From assembly GCA_963740835.1 (NCBI GenBank), contig CAVUFH010000002.1:372001-436000 (forward strand): a stretch of DNA of 64,000 nt. The letters are read 5' to 3'. Origin of the DNA: CAVUFH01 sp963740835. Its GTDB lineage: Bacteria > Actinomycetota > Acidimicrobiia > IMCC26256 > PALSA-610. The notes under the pieces were generated by a model. The model saw only the letters and a program-made list of their open reading frames with translations. It was not told where the DNA came from and did not search any database. Below are positions 16,856 through 25,432 of the stretch, piece by piece; positions within the stretch are counted from its first letter, which is position 1; every line of letters starts with the position of its first letter. Made by a program: the position numbers and the translations under genes.

Positions 16856-17374
16856 ATGGCGCGGTATGCCCTCGGCGACATCGAGCCGGACATCGATCCG
16901 GACGCCTTCGTCCACCCCGACGCGACGATCATCGGCAACGTCGTCATCGGCGCGGGGTCGACGATCTGGCCGCAGGCAGTGCTGCGCGGCGACCAGAGCC
17001 GAATCGTGATCGGCGCGCGCACGTCGGTCCAGGACGGGGCGGTGCTGCACTGCACGCGCGAGCTCGAGACGACGGTCGGCGACGACTGCACGGTCGGTCA
17101 TCTCGCGCACCTCGAAGGCTGCGTGGTGGAGGACCGCGCGCTGGTCGGCACCGGGTCCATCGTGTTGCACCGCGCTGTCATCCGCAGCGGCGCGCTGGTG
17201 GGCGCGGGCGCGCTCGTGCCCGGGGGGATGGAAGTGCCCGGTGGTGCGATGGCGCTTGGCGTTCCCGCGCAGGTGCACCTCGACCGCGTCCGCGGCGACC
17301 AGATCACGTATCCCGCGACGGAGTACGTGCGGAACTGGGAGCGCTACCGCATGGAGCTCCGTCGCCTCGATTGA
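16856..17374 (+). CDS. Gamma-carbonic anhydrase family protein
   Basis: A 172-residue left-handed beta-helix protein built of hexapeptide repeats (ATIIGNVVIGAGSTIWPQAV, LRGDQSRIVIGARTSVQDGA). Of the three zinc His of the archaeal enzyme, LHCT and VGHLAH are visible, but the third position in the usual LHGC motif reads LEGC, so activity as carbonic anhydrase is doubtful. The C-terminal helix (TYPATEYVRNWERYRMEL) is normal for the family. Its ATG lies 25 bp from the divergent PhyH start. Confidence 0.87.
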   Translation: MARYALGDIEPDIDPDAFVHPDATIIGNVVIGAGSTIWPQAVLRGDQSRIVIGARTSVQDGAVLHCTRELETTVGDDCTVGHLAHLEGCVVEDRALVGTGSIVLHRAVIRSGALVGAGALVPGGMEVPGGAMALGVPAQVHLDRVRGDQITYPATEYVRNWERYRMELRRLD

Positions 17375-17395
17375 GCGCGAGGCCGACTGTCGCGA

Positions 17396-18091
17396 TCAGA
17401 CGATGTTTCCGACCGCGTGACCGATGCCGTAGCTGATCACGAGCGCGGCCGACGAGAGCACCAGGGTGCGTACGGCTGCGCGACCGCGTGGCGCGCCGCC
17501 GAGCGCGGCGCCGATCGCGCCGAGGACCGCGAGCGCGACGAGCGTGACGACCGCGATCGTGGCGACGCGGATCGATGTTGGAGCGAGCACGGCGAGCACC
17601 GGCCAGATCGCACCTGCGGTGAACGCAAGGGCCGACGTCCACGCGGCTTGCCGCGGCTTCGCCGTCGCAAGCTCGGTGATGCCGAGCTCGTCACGCGCGT
17701 GCGCGCCGAGCTCGTCGCGCGCCATGAGCTGCTCGGCCACGAGGCGAGCCAGACCGGGTTCGACGCCACGATCCTGGTAGATGCGCGCGAGCTCGTGCAG
17801 CTCGCCACCCGGGTTGTCCCGCAGCGCGACCGCCTCGATGTCGAGGTCGGCGCGCTCCGCATCGCGCTGCGAGCTCACGGACACGTACTCGCCGACGGCC
17901 ATCGACAGCGCGCCGGCCACGATCGCGGCGACGCCCGCGATGATCACGTCGTTGCGGCCGGTGTTCGCAGCGGCGACACCGATCACGAGTGCGGACGTCG
18001 AGAGGATGCCGTCGTTGGCGCCGAGCACTGCGGCCCGAAGCCACGGTGCCCGCTGGCTGCGGTGGTGTTCGGCACCAATGGGGTGAGCCAC
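17396..18091 (-). CDS. VIT1/CCC1-family metal transporter
   Basis: A membrane protein of about 231 residues related to vacuolar iron/manganese carriers. The signature RAAVLGANDGILSTSALVIGVA begins the first helix; EYVSVSSQRDAERADLDIE is the conserved cytoplasmic region after helix 2 that carries metal-binding Glu/Asp; the C-terminus has three more helices. It would move Fe(II) or Mn(II) out of the cytoplasm. GTG 18091 (VAHPIGAEHHRSQRAP) is preferred to ATG 18127, which is 17 bp from the divergent thiolase start. Confidence 0.88.
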   Translation of the reverse strand: MAHPIGAEHHRSQRAPWLRAAVLGANDGILSTSALVIGVAAANTGRNDVIIAGVAAIVAGALSMAVGEYVSVSSQRDAERADLDIEAVALRDNPGGELHELARIYQDRGVEPGLARLVAEQLMARDELGAHARDELGITELATAKPRQAAWTSALAFTAGAIWPVLAVLAPTSIRVATIAVVTLVALAVLGAIGAALGGAPRGRAAVRTLVLSSAALVISYGIGHAVGNIV

Positions 18092-18144
18092 ACGCGTGAA
18101 GCTAGTCTCGCTGCTTCTCAGCGCCACGCTCCTCGGAGGCCGTC

Positions 18145-19344
18145 ATGCCCGAAGCCGTCATCGTCGCGACCACCCGCACGCCGATCGGCCGCGCCAACAA
18201 GGGGTCGCTCATCGATTGCCGCCCCGACGACCTTTCGGCACTGGTGATCCGCGCCGTCCTCGACAAGCTGCCCGAGCTCGACCCCGCCCAGGTCGAAGAC
18301 GTCATCTGGGGCTGCGGGCAGCCCGCCGGCGAAGCCGGGTTCAACGTCGCTCGCGTGGCCGCGATCCTGGCCGGCGTCGACGTACCCGGCGTCACGGTCA
18401 ACCGCTACTGCTCGTCGTCGCTGCAGACCATCCGCATGGCGGCGCACGCGATCAAGGCCGGCGAGGGCGACGTGTTCGTCGCCGGTGGCGTCGAAACAGT
18501 GAGCCGCTTCGCCTACGGCGCCTCCGACAGCGGCGGTCCCAACGAGAAGTTCAGCGAAGCGCGTGCTCGCACGAAGCTGCGGACCGGAGGCGACCAGCCG
18601 AAGTGGACGCCACCCGTCGGCCTCCCGGACGTCTACATCGCCATGGGGCAAACCGCCGAGAACGTGGTCGAGGCCGAAGGCGTGACACGCGAAGAGATGG
18701 ACGAGTTCGGTGCCCGGTCGCAGCAGCGCGCGGTCGCCGCGCAGGAGGACGGATACTTCGAGCGCGAGATCACGCCGGTGACGCTCCCCGACGGCACCGT
18801 CGTGACGAAGGACGACGGTCCGCGTCCGGGCACCACGGTCGAGAAGCTCGCGACGCTCAAGCCCGTGTTCCGGCCCAACGGATCGGTCACGGCCGGGAAC
18901 GCGTGCCCGCTCAACGACGGCGCGGCCGTGGTCGTGGTGATGAGCGACACCAAGGCGAGCCAGCTCGGGATCATGCCGCTCGCCCGCATCGTCGCGAGCG
19001 GCGTGAGCGCGATCAGCCCGGAGATCATGGGCCTCGGCCCGATCGAGGCGAGCCGGCAGGCGCTCAAGCGTGCGTCGCTCACCGCCGACGACATCGACCT
19101 CTTCGAGATCAACGAGGCGTTCGCCGCGCAGGTCATCCCGAGCGCCAAGCACCTCGGCATCCCCGACGAGAAGCTCAACGTCCGCGGTGGCGCGATCGCG
19201 CTCGGCCACCCGTTCGGAATGACCGGCGCCCGCATCATGACCACGCTGCTCAACGGACTCCAGACCGACGGTGCGCGCTACGGCCTCGAGACCATGTGTG
19301 TCGGCGGCGGCCAGGGCATGGCGATGATCGTCGAGCGGCTCTAG
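18145..19344 (+). CDS. Acetyl-CoA C-acyltransferase (thiolase)
   Basis: A 399-residue thiolase of the degradative FadA type, cleaving 3-ketoacyl-CoA to acetyl-CoA plus a shortened acyl-CoA. The acyl-accepting Cys is in VNRYCSSSLQTI near residue 88; NEAFAAQV, GGAIALGHPFGMTGAR and the final C of TMCVGGGQGMA supply the His and second Cys. Length is typical. It stands next to a divergent metal carrier but belongs functionally with the acyl-CoA dehydrogenases and hydratase in this window. Confidence 0.95.
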   Translation: MPEAVIVATTRTPIGRANKGSLIDCRPDDLSALVIRAVLDKLPELDPAQVEDVIWGCGQPAGEAGFNVARVAAILAGVDVPGVTVNRYCSSSLQTIRMAAHAIKAGEGDVFVAGGVETVSRFAYGASDSGGPNEKFSEARARTKLRTGGDQPKWTPPVGLPDVYIAMGQTAENVVEAEGVTREEMDEFGARSQQRAVAAQEDGYFEREITPVTLPDGTVVTKDDGPRPGTTVEKLATLKPVFRPNGSVTAGNACPLNDGAAVVVVMSDTKASQLGIMPLARIVASGVSAISPEIMGLGPIEASRQALKRASLTADDIDLFEINEAFAAQVIPSAKHLGIPDEKLNVRGGAIALGHPFGMTGARIMTTLLNGLQTDGARYGLETMCVGGGQGMAMIVERL

Positions 19345-19389
19345 CCGCGGCGGCTCATCGAGCACGGGAAACGAAAGCGCGGCTCTGGC

Positions 19390-19827
19390 TTGCGGGCGCG
19401 CGCGGGCAGCTTCGCAGCCGACATCACCGACGGCACCGACAACTGGATTGTCGTCAAGTGCCGTGTGAACGCGTTCGGCGCGACCGACCAGAAGGTGTTC
19501 CAGGTGTGGCTGGGCGAGAACGGGTGCAGCGAGCCAGTGGTCGTCGGCGCCGAGAACGACGACGGTTCCGGCGGCGCGCAAATCGGTGGCCTGCCGACCG
19601 AGGATCTCGTCGTCACGAGCACCGACCCGACCCCCGGTCAGAGCGTCATGCTCAAGTTCACCGCGCGCGGGGTGCACGCCGGAACCGGCGTCGTGACGAC
19701 GCATGTGACGACACCGGTGGTGCCGGGCACGACGGTGCTGACGTCGAACGTCAATGTTGTCTGGCGGCGAGGAGACCCGCGTTTCTGGACCAGTGAGCGA
19801 TCGGACGCGCTGACAGGCTCGCGATGA
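19390..19827 (+). CDS. Hypothetical protein, probably beta-rich
   Basis: A 145-residue frame with strongly GC-biased third positions, beginning at a weak TTG 19390. The sequence alternates polar and hydrophobic residues (NWIVVKCRVNAFGATDQKVF, DPTPGQSVMLKFTARGVHAG, VLTSNVNVVW), which suggests a beta-sandwich. No signal peptide or motif is visible. The lack of a good start and the decayed genes just downstream mean it could be the end of a once longer gene. Not recognised. Confidence 0.4.
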   Translation: MRARAGSFAADITDGTDNWIVVKCRVNAFGATDQKVFQVWLGENGCSEPVVVGAENDDGSGGAQIGGLPTEDLVVTSTDPTPGQSVMLKFTARGVHAGTGVVTTHVTTPVVPGTTVLTSNVNVVWRRGDPRFWTSERSDALTGSR

Positions 19828-19857
19828 GTTTCGGGGAGGGGTGGAGTCTCACGAACT

Positions 19858-20389
19858 ATGGAAACGACCAACCTTGCCGAGGCCGATGGTTTGCCCACGA
19901 TCGAATGGTCGCGAGTTGAAACGCAGCTCGTCGACCTCCTGACGCACGACGATCCACGCTCACCGAACCGCTCGACGTTCTGGCTTACGACACTGAACGC
20001 CGACGGAAGCCCTCACGTGACGAGTGTGGGCAGCGCTGTGGCACGCGGGCTCGTGCTGGTTCCAGACTGGTGAACGCACCCGCAAGGCGAGGAACGTTGC
20101 CCGCGACCCTCGCTGCACGATCAGTGTCGCCACGAAAGGTTTCGACGTGACGGTCGCAGGCGGTGCCCGGCGCGTGACCGACCCGAAGATCGTGGCCGAG
20201 ATCGCGGCATTGTGGGCGAAGGGCGGATGGCCTGCGCAGCCCGACGACTCGGGAACCGGCATCACCGCGCCGTTCAACGCGCCGACGCTCGGACCACCGC
20301 CGTGGTTCGTCTACGAAGTCAAGCCGCGCACGGCGACGGCAGTCGGTACCGCCGAAGACACCCCGGGTTCGACGCGTTGGCGATTCTGA
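19858..20389 (+). pseudogene. PPOX-family protein broken by one extra base
   Basis: The first frame (METTNLAEADGLPTIEW... to GSPHVTSVG) carries the N-terminal part of a PPOX split barrel, and the next frame continues it exactly (ALWHAGSCWFQTGERTRKARN, ARDPRCTISVATKGFDVTV, GGARRVTDPKIVAEI). Removing the A at about 20032 joins them into one protein of about 176 residues, close to family length. It is either a recent pseudogene or an assembly error; nearby genes are clearly decayed. Confidence 0.75.
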
Positions 20390-20432
20390 AACTCGGCGCG
20401 ATCGACAGCTCCTTGTACGCCCCGACCCGCGA

Positions 20433-20745
20433 CTATGGATTCGTTGGGTAACCGATCGCCGTGGCGAGCCGAGCGTGCAGGTCGGCGTTCGAGTAGAGCC
20501 CACCGCCCTGGTCGCCACGTCGGCCGCCGGACCGATCGGTGAACCGGCCGCCCGCCTCTTCGATCAGAAGAATCCAGGGAGCGTGATCCCACATGTGGCA
20601 GCACTCAGCCAGGATGATTCAAGTGCGCCGCCGCCGCGGGTCGCCCACCACTGATGACCCAGCGCCGGCGCGGTCACGACTGCAACCTCTGTCTGCCCAG
20701 CGACTTCGAGCGCAACGTGCACTCGCCAGTTGCGATCACCTCGAC
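20433..20745 (-). pseudogene. Inositol-monophosphatase-family remnant
   Basis: On the minus strand two out-of-phase pieces match one family. The upstream piece reads VAVVTAPALGHQWWATRGGGA; the downstream piece reads MWDHAPWILLIEEAGGRFTD then GLYSNADLHARLATAIG before a TAG at 20435-20433. These are the central and C-terminal motifs of histidinol-phosphatase/inositol monophosphatase enzymes, where WD and EEAGG are metal and substrate elements. About 80 residues that should lie between them and the whole N-terminus are missing, so this is a dead gene. Confidence 0.6.
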
Positions 20746-20824
20746 TGAAGAACGCCGCGCTGCGAGCGCAGACCGGCAGCTCGGTGCGCGATTGGAGTGC
20801 GAAGCGCGTAGGGCGGGCCGCGAA

Positions 20825-20908
20825 CTCCAAACGCTCTGCGCCGTGCCCCAAAGCCGCGACCGTTTGGAGCGCGCGGACGCGCGGGACCTGCTTCCGGCTC
20901 CAAACGCT
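20825..20908. repeat. Three copies of CTCCAAACG in mixed orientation
   Basis: CTCCAAACGCT occurs at 20825-20835 and 20898-20908, and CGTTTGGAG, its partial inverse, at 20861-20869. The three copies are spaced by about 36 bp in a gene-poor, decayed stretch. The two outer copies can each pair with the middle one. Function unknown; possibly remains of an element end. Confidence 0.35.
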
Positions 20909-21019
20909 ACGGACACAGCACCCCGACAGCCTCTTGTGGCGTGATATTGCGACTTTCCGTCGGTCGTCTTGTACGGCGGGCAAGCCTTCGTTTCTGAGCT
21001 CCGGCCTGAGGAGGTTTGA

Positions 21020-21180
21020 CGTGCAGAAGGGTCATGTTCAGAGATGTTGGCGCGGCACGACGAGCGGCCGCTGGTCGTTGGTGGCGACGCGGGTTGCCCC
21101 GCGCAGCTGGGTCGAGATGGTCTACCCCGGCCTCGCGTGCTTCAACGAGGTCGACAAGGGCGTGAGCGAAAGGTGGTTCG
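21020..21180 (+). pseudogene. Epoxide-hydrolase C-terminal remnant
   Basis: A frame open here reads RSWVEMVYPGLACFNEVDKG at about 21101-21160. This resembles the region just before the catalytic His in epoxide hydrolases of the alpha/beta-hydrolase fold (usually ending FNEVDKGGHFAAWE). The sequence breaks exactly before the GGH, continuing VSERWFDSRS, and nothing upstream gives the rest of the enzyme. It is a short fossil; the call depends on one recognisable segment. Confidence 0.4.
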
Positions 21181-21194
21181 ACTCGCGTTCAACG

Positions 21195-22028
21195 TCACAC
21201 GGAGTCACTGCGCACCGGCTCGAGGTGGGTGCGGGTGACGATGCCGTCGGCTTGGCGGTGGGCGCGTTCGGAACGTGAGGGCATGATGCCGTGCTCGGCG
21301 CGGAGTTCGGCCATGCCCACGTTGTGGCCCGTGTAGGTCGCGGGTTGTTCGATCATCCAGGCGATGCCGTCGGCCGCGACCTCCGACGGTTCCCAATCCG
21401 AAGTGTCGGCACCGGGGAAATTGAAGACGAATCCCTCCGACGCAACCGGCACGTCGATGCGGAAGGTGTTGACGGCGATGCCGTGGGGCGCGAGCTGGTG
21501 GGCGGCGGACACCGTCATGTGCTCCATTGCCGCTTTCGCCATCCCGTACGACATGAGGCCGGGGAAGTAGTTGAGCGCGGCGACGCTCGAGACGTTGACG
21601 ATCGCGCCTTCGCCGCGTTCCTTCATCCCCGGCACCACTGCGAGCAGCGCGACGAGCGGCGCCCGCATGTCGACCTGCATCACGAGATCGAACCGCTTCA
21701 TCGGCAGTTCGAGGTCACCGGGAAACGTGATCGCGGCGTTGTTGACGAGGATGTCGACCCGGCCGAACGCATCGATCGTCGTGCCGACCATCGCCGCGAT
21801 CTCGTCGTCGTGGGCGAGGTTCGTCGGCACCGCGATCGCGTCACCGTCCGCGTCGGTGATCGTGCGAACCGTTGCGTCGATGGTGCCGGGGATCGGCAAC
21901 GGTTGCGCGTCGGTCGCCCGAGCCGCGCACGCGACCTTGACCCCGCGCTGCGCCAGACCGATGGCCGTTGCCGCGCCAACACCGCGGCTCGCACCGGTGA
22001 CGATCGCGACCTTGCCGTCGAGCTGCAT
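21195..22028 (-). CDS. Short-chain dehydrogenase/reductase
   Basis: A 277-residue Rossmann-fold oxidoreductase: VAIVTGASRGVGAATAIGLA binds NAD(P), NNAAITFPG follows the fourth strand, NVSSVAALN carries the catalytic Ser, and SYGMAKAAMEHM has the YxxxK pair. The substrate is unknown. The C-terminus is longer than average (RSERAHRQADGIVTRTHLEP). It ends in the decayed region and lies 10 bp downstream of the LigD polymerase gene on the same strand. Confidence 0.92.
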   Translation of the reverse strand: MQLDGKVAIVTGASRGVGAATAIGLAQRGVKVACAARATDAQPLPIPGTIDATVRTITDADGDAIAVPTNLAHDDEIAAMVGTTIDAFGRVDILVNNAAITFPGDLELPMKRFDLVMQVDMRAPLVALLAVVPGMKERGEGAIVNVSSVAALNYFPGLMSYGMAKAAMEHMTVSAAHQLAPHGIAVNTFRIDVPVASEGFVFNFPGADTSDWEPSEVAADGIAWMIEQPATYTGHNVGMAELRAEHGIMPSRSERAHRQADGIVTRTHLEPVRSDSV

Positions 22029-22038
22029 GGTGGGGAAC

Positions 22039-22941
22039 CTAGAGCGCGGGCAGTTGCCGGCGCACGGTGAGCGTCTCCGCGTAGAGGTCGCCGAACTCGT
22101 CGATGCGCTCGAGGACATCGGCCGCCTCGAAGGACAGCGCCTGTTCGTCGCCGGTGTCGAGTGCGTCCTCGAGCTCGTCCCACGCGACTGGCGTCGAGAC
22201 GGTCGGCCGCTCGCGTATGCGAAGTGAGTACGCGCATACGGTGGTCTTGTGGCTGTCGTTCTGACTCCAGTCGACGAACACGCGCCGTGGGCGCTTCTCC
22301 TTGGCCATGTCGACGGTCACGTGCTCGGGGTCGCGCGACTCCAGGAGCTGCCCGAGCCCGAGTGCGAAGCGCTTCGTCTCCTCGTGCGTCGCGAGATCCG
22401 TGTTGAGCGGCACCGACAGGTGGAGACCCTTGCCGCCCGAGGTCTTCACCACCGCGCGCAGGTCGAAGTGCTCGAGGATGTCGCGAAGTTCGAGCGCGAC
22501 GCGTGCGCAGTCGAGGATGCCGGCCGGTTCGCCGGGATCGAGATCGAGCACCACCGCGGTCGGGTGCCACGGATCCGCGACGGTCCACTGGTGGGTGTGC
22601 AGTTCGAGCGCGGCCAGGTTGCCCAGCCACACGAGTGCCGCGAGTTCCTCGATCACGCACCCTTCCTGCCCGCCGCCGGCCACGACCGCTTCGGTGGGGA
22701 CCCACTTGGGGTGGTGCGGAGGGCACCGCTTCTCGAAGAAGCGTTCGCCGTGGGGGCCGTCGGGGGCCCGAACCAGGGTCGGTGGCCGGCCCGCGAGATG
22801 GGCCAGCATCACCGGCGCGATCCGGGAGAAATAGTGGATGACGTCGGCTTTCGTGAAGCCGCTGGCCGGGTAGAGGACCTTGTCCAGGTTCGAGAGCGAC
22901 AGCTCCCGACCCTCGATCTCTACCTCAACCCGGGATGCCAT
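22039..22941 (-). CDS. ligD: LigD-type polymerase domain protein (NHEJ)
   Basis: A 300-residue stand-alone primase-polymerase of the LigD family that fills and extends DNA ends in non-homologous end joining. Visible are LSNLDKVLYPASGFTKADVI at the N-terminus, the catalytic Asp pair in VVLDLDPGE, VVKTSGGKGLHLSVPL for nucleotide and template contacts, and RVFVDWSQNDSHKTTVCAYS near the end. The ligase and nuclease modules of full-length LigD are absent and are not in this window. It is divergent from ku with only 17 bp between the two start codons. Confidence 0.93.
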   Translation of the reverse strand: MASRVEVEIEGRELSLSNLDKVLYPASGFTKADVIHYFSRIAPVMLAHLAGRPPTLVRAPDGPHGERFFEKRCPPHHPKWVPTEAVVAGGGQEGCVIEELAALVWLGNLAALELHTHQWTVADPWHPTAVVLDLDPGEPAGILDCARVALELRDILEHFDLRAVVKTSGGKGLHLSVPLNTDLATHEETKRFALGLGQLLESRDPEHVTVDMAKEKRPRRVFVDWSQNDSHKTTVCAYSLRIRERPTVSTPVAWDELEDALDTGDEQALSFEAADVLERIDEFGDLYAETLTVRRQLPAL

Positions 22942-22958
22942 AAGTAAAGTCAGACCCT

Positions 22959-23945
22959 ATGCCGAGCTCGATTTGGACCGGAGCCATCAGCTTCGGGCTG
23001 GTGCAAGTGCCGGTCCGCATGGTCACCGCCACCCGCAGCAAAGACGTCAGCTTCAACCAACTCGAGGAGAGCACCGGCGCGCGCATCCGGTATCGCAAGG
23101 TCTCCGAGGTCAGCGGCGACGAAGTGACGGCCGATCAGATCGTGCGCGGCTACGAAGTGTCGAAGGGCAAGTACGTCCGCATCGAGGACGACGAGATCCA
23201 GTCGCTGCGGCCGAAAGGGAGCCGCGCGATCGAGATCGAGGAGTTCGTCGACCTGGACGAGATCGACCCGCTGTTCTTCGAGCAGCCCTACTACCTGATC
23301 CCCAACGACCGGGGCGTGAAGCCGTACAAGCTGCTCGTCGAAGCGATGACCGACCTGAACAAGGTCGCGATCGGTCGCATCGTCATGCGCAGCAAGGAGC
23401 GGCTCGTCGCGATCCGCCCGCTCGACGGCATGCTCTGCGTCGAGACGATGCGTTACTCCGACGAAGTCGTCGTGCGCGACGGTCTGATCACTGACGAAGA
23501 GGGCGACGTCGACCTCACCGAGCGGGAACGCACGATGGCGCAGCAGCTCGTCGAATCGCTCGCGTCCGACAAGTTCGACGCGAGCAAGTATCACGACGAG
23601 TTCCGCGAGCAGCTTCTCGATCTCATCGAGCGCAAGGCCGCCGGCGAGGAGATCATTGCCGAACCCGAGACCGAAGCGCCGGCCAAGGTGCTCGACCTCG
23701 TCGCCGCACTCGAGGCATCGCTCGCCAAGGCCTCGACCGCGAAGGAACGACACCCGAGCACGGCCGGCCGCAAGGTCGATATCGACGACGACACTGACGA
23801 CGAGGTCGACGACGACGAGGTCGCGGCGCCGAGCCGGGCCAAGAAGTCGACTGCCAAGGCGACGACGGCGACGTCGAAGGCGAGTGGTGCGGCCAAGAAG
23901 GCCCCGGCCAAGAAGACCGCCGCGCGTTCCAAGCGCTCCGCCTGA
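22959..23945 (+). CDS. ku: Ku DNA-end-binding protein
   Basis: Homodimeric ring protein that loads onto broken DNA ends and recruits LigD. The core (residues 1 to about 255) starts SSIWTGAISFGLVQVPVRM and includes EEFVDLDEIDPLFFEQPYYL and MRSKERLVAIRPLDGMLCVE. The tail from about residue 262 has an acidic run (DIDDDTDDEVDDDE) followed by an Ala/Lys/Thr repeat resembling histone H1 and actinobacterial basic Ku tails, which tune DNA binding. It is divergent from the polymerase gene; 17 bp separate the ATGs, so the two promoters must overlap the coding regions. Confidence 0.95.
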   Translation: MPSSIWTGAISFGLVQVPVRMVTATRSKDVSFNQLEESTGARIRYRKVSEVSGDEVTADQIVRGYEVSKGKYVRIEDDEIQSLRPKGSRAIEIEEFVDLDEIDPLFFEQPYYLIPNDRGVKPYKLLVEAMTDLNKVAIGRIVMRSKERLVAIRPLDGMLCVETMRYSDEVVVRDGLITDEEGDVDLTERERTMAQQLVESLASDKFDASKYHDEFREQLLDLIERKAAGEEIIAEPETEAPAKVLDLVAALEASLAKASTAKERHPSTAGRKVDIDDDTDDEVDDDEVAAPSRAKKSTAKATTATSKASGAAKKAPAKKTAARSKRSA

Positions 23946-24099
23946 CCGGCGCTAAGACGCCGTTGAGATTGCCGTCAGATCGTTGACCCGGGCGGGGGGG
24001 CGGCGTTTGCTGCTCGCCGAGGGGTGCACCCGTGACCAAGCACTCCCTCGCCTGCGCACCCCGCGGTGGGGCCGCTTCGTCCCAACCGAGTTCGTGTCG

Positions 24100-24291
24100 T
24101 CACCGCGGGGTGCCAACCGGCGACCGGTCGTGCCGGCGCCGACCGTCGCCGATTGCGTGCTCGTCATGGAGCCAGCCGCAGCCGGCGCAGATCGGATCCG
24201 CGTCACCGGCGTCGACGAAGGCGCCGCACGGCTCGTAGCTCGTTCGCAGGGGCGCGGACTCGAGGGCGGGGAGGGTCTGGACGCTGTGCAT
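24100..24291 (-). CDS. Small Cys-rich hypothetical protein
   Basis: A 63-residue frame from ATG 24291 with good codon bias. The middle reads SYEPCGAFVDAGDADPICAGCGWLHDEHA split over two segments: one Cys in EPCGAF, then CAGCG, followed by His residues. Three Cys plus His suggest a small zinc site. A start at 24321 would add ten basic residues. It lies directly downstream of nothing on its strand and ends before the Ku gene terminus. Function unknown. Confidence 0.5.
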   Translation of the reverse strand: MHSVQTLPALESAPLRTSYEPCGAFVDAGDADPICAGCGWLHDEHAIGDGRRRHDRSPVGTPR

Positions 24292-24321
24292 GCGCCGAAC
24301 CCTGCCAGCCGGGTGTGACAA

Positions 24322-25383
24322 CTACCGCGCGACCTGCACGCTCCGGCCGTCCTTCCACTCCCGCAACACGAGGAAGTGGCCCTTCAGGGCCGCGTGGTCC
24401 CACGTCCCGAAGCCCATGAGCGTCCCGTCGTAGCCACTCGCGGCGGGCATGTACTTCACCTTGCGCAGCCCCTCCGCGATCCCGGTGCGGGTGAGGTGCT
24501 CGGCCCGGGCGACGGCTTCGCCGAGCAGGCGCCCCATGTCGTAGGCCGCGCAGCCGACCGGTCCGCCGGCCGCGCGCGGCGACAGTTCGCGCAACGCCTC
24601 GCGCACCTGGTTGTCGTCGGCGATGTTGTCCAGGTACTCCCAGCCTGCGTAGCCGTCGCGCCAGTCGGGGCGCGCGTAGCCGAACATCAGCGCGGAATTC
24701 GAGAGCACCGGCACGTCCCACCCGAGCGACTCCCGAGCCAGCGAGACCGCGCGCGACGACACGCCGAGCCCGAAGTAGACGAGCGCGTCCGGGTTCCCGA
24801 GGCGCAGGCGCTCGAGGACCTCTTCGGCATTCTCCGACAGCGGCGAGATGCTTGCGGAACCGGTGATCTCGATACCGCGACGGGCGCGGGCACCCTCGAA
24901 CGCTTCGAAGTAGCGACGACCGACAGGGGACTGATCGAACAGCACTGCGGACGACCGGAGGCCGCGCTCGACGAGGCGGGCCGCGAGCACCGGCGGCTCC
25001 TCCTCGAGGGAACCGACTTGGTAATGGAACATCCATTGCGAGCGCGTGCGCTCGCCGCCGGTGTAGTTGATCGCCGGGATCTCGGCCGCGTCGCAGAGCG
25101 GTGCGACGATCAGCGCGTTGTCGGAGATCGCGGGCCCGATGATGACGGAGACGCCCTGGTCGAGCAGCGCTTCGAAGCCTTCGACGACCTCGCGTTCGCT
25201 GCCCGCCGGCAGTCCGCGCGCGGCTTGCGGCACGAACTCGAACTCGCGATCGAGGCGACCCGACGCGGCGACTTCGGCGAGCCCGAGTCGCACTGCGTCC
25301 TCGAACGTCCCGTCAGCTTGTGGGAAGTCGTAGAAGAAGCCGACGCGGACGGGTGACGGACCGGACATCGCGCTGCTGACCAT
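24322..25383 (-). CDS. Leaderless periplasmic-binding-fold protein (Liv-type)
   Basis: A 353-residue type I binding protein of the branched-chain amino acid/amide family: SPVRVGFFYDFPQADGTFED at the start, GVSVIIGPAISDNALIVAP, PAINYTGGERTRSQWMFHYQ, and DALVYFGLGVSSRA. The start leads straight into the first beta-strand: there is no signal peptide, lipobox or membrane anchor, unlike the binding protein at 39769. No permease or ATPase gene is adjacent. It may act as a cytoplasmic ligand sensor, or the true start has been missed. Starts possible at 25383 and 25368. Confidence 0.8.
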   Translation of the reverse strand: MVSSAMSGPSPVRVGFFYDFPQADGTFEDAVRLGLAEVAASGRLDREFEFVPQAARGLPAGSEREVVEGFEALLDQGVSVIIGPAISDNALIVAPLCDAAEIPAINYTGGERTRSQWMFHYQVGSLEEEPPVLAARLVERGLRSSAVLFDQSPVGRRYFEAFEGARARRGIEITGSASISPLSENAEEVLERLRLGNPDALVYFGLGVSSRAVSLARESLGWDVPVLSNSALMFGYARPDWRDGYAGWEYLDNIADDNQVREALRELSPRAAGGPVGCAAYDMGRLLGEAVARAEHLTRTGIAEGLRKVKYMPAASGYDGTLMGFGTWDHAALKGHFLVLREWKDGRSVQVAR

Positions 25384-25432
25384 CGAACGAACCTATCCCG
25401 GTCGCAATCGACCGCGCAGCTAGCCTGCTCGC

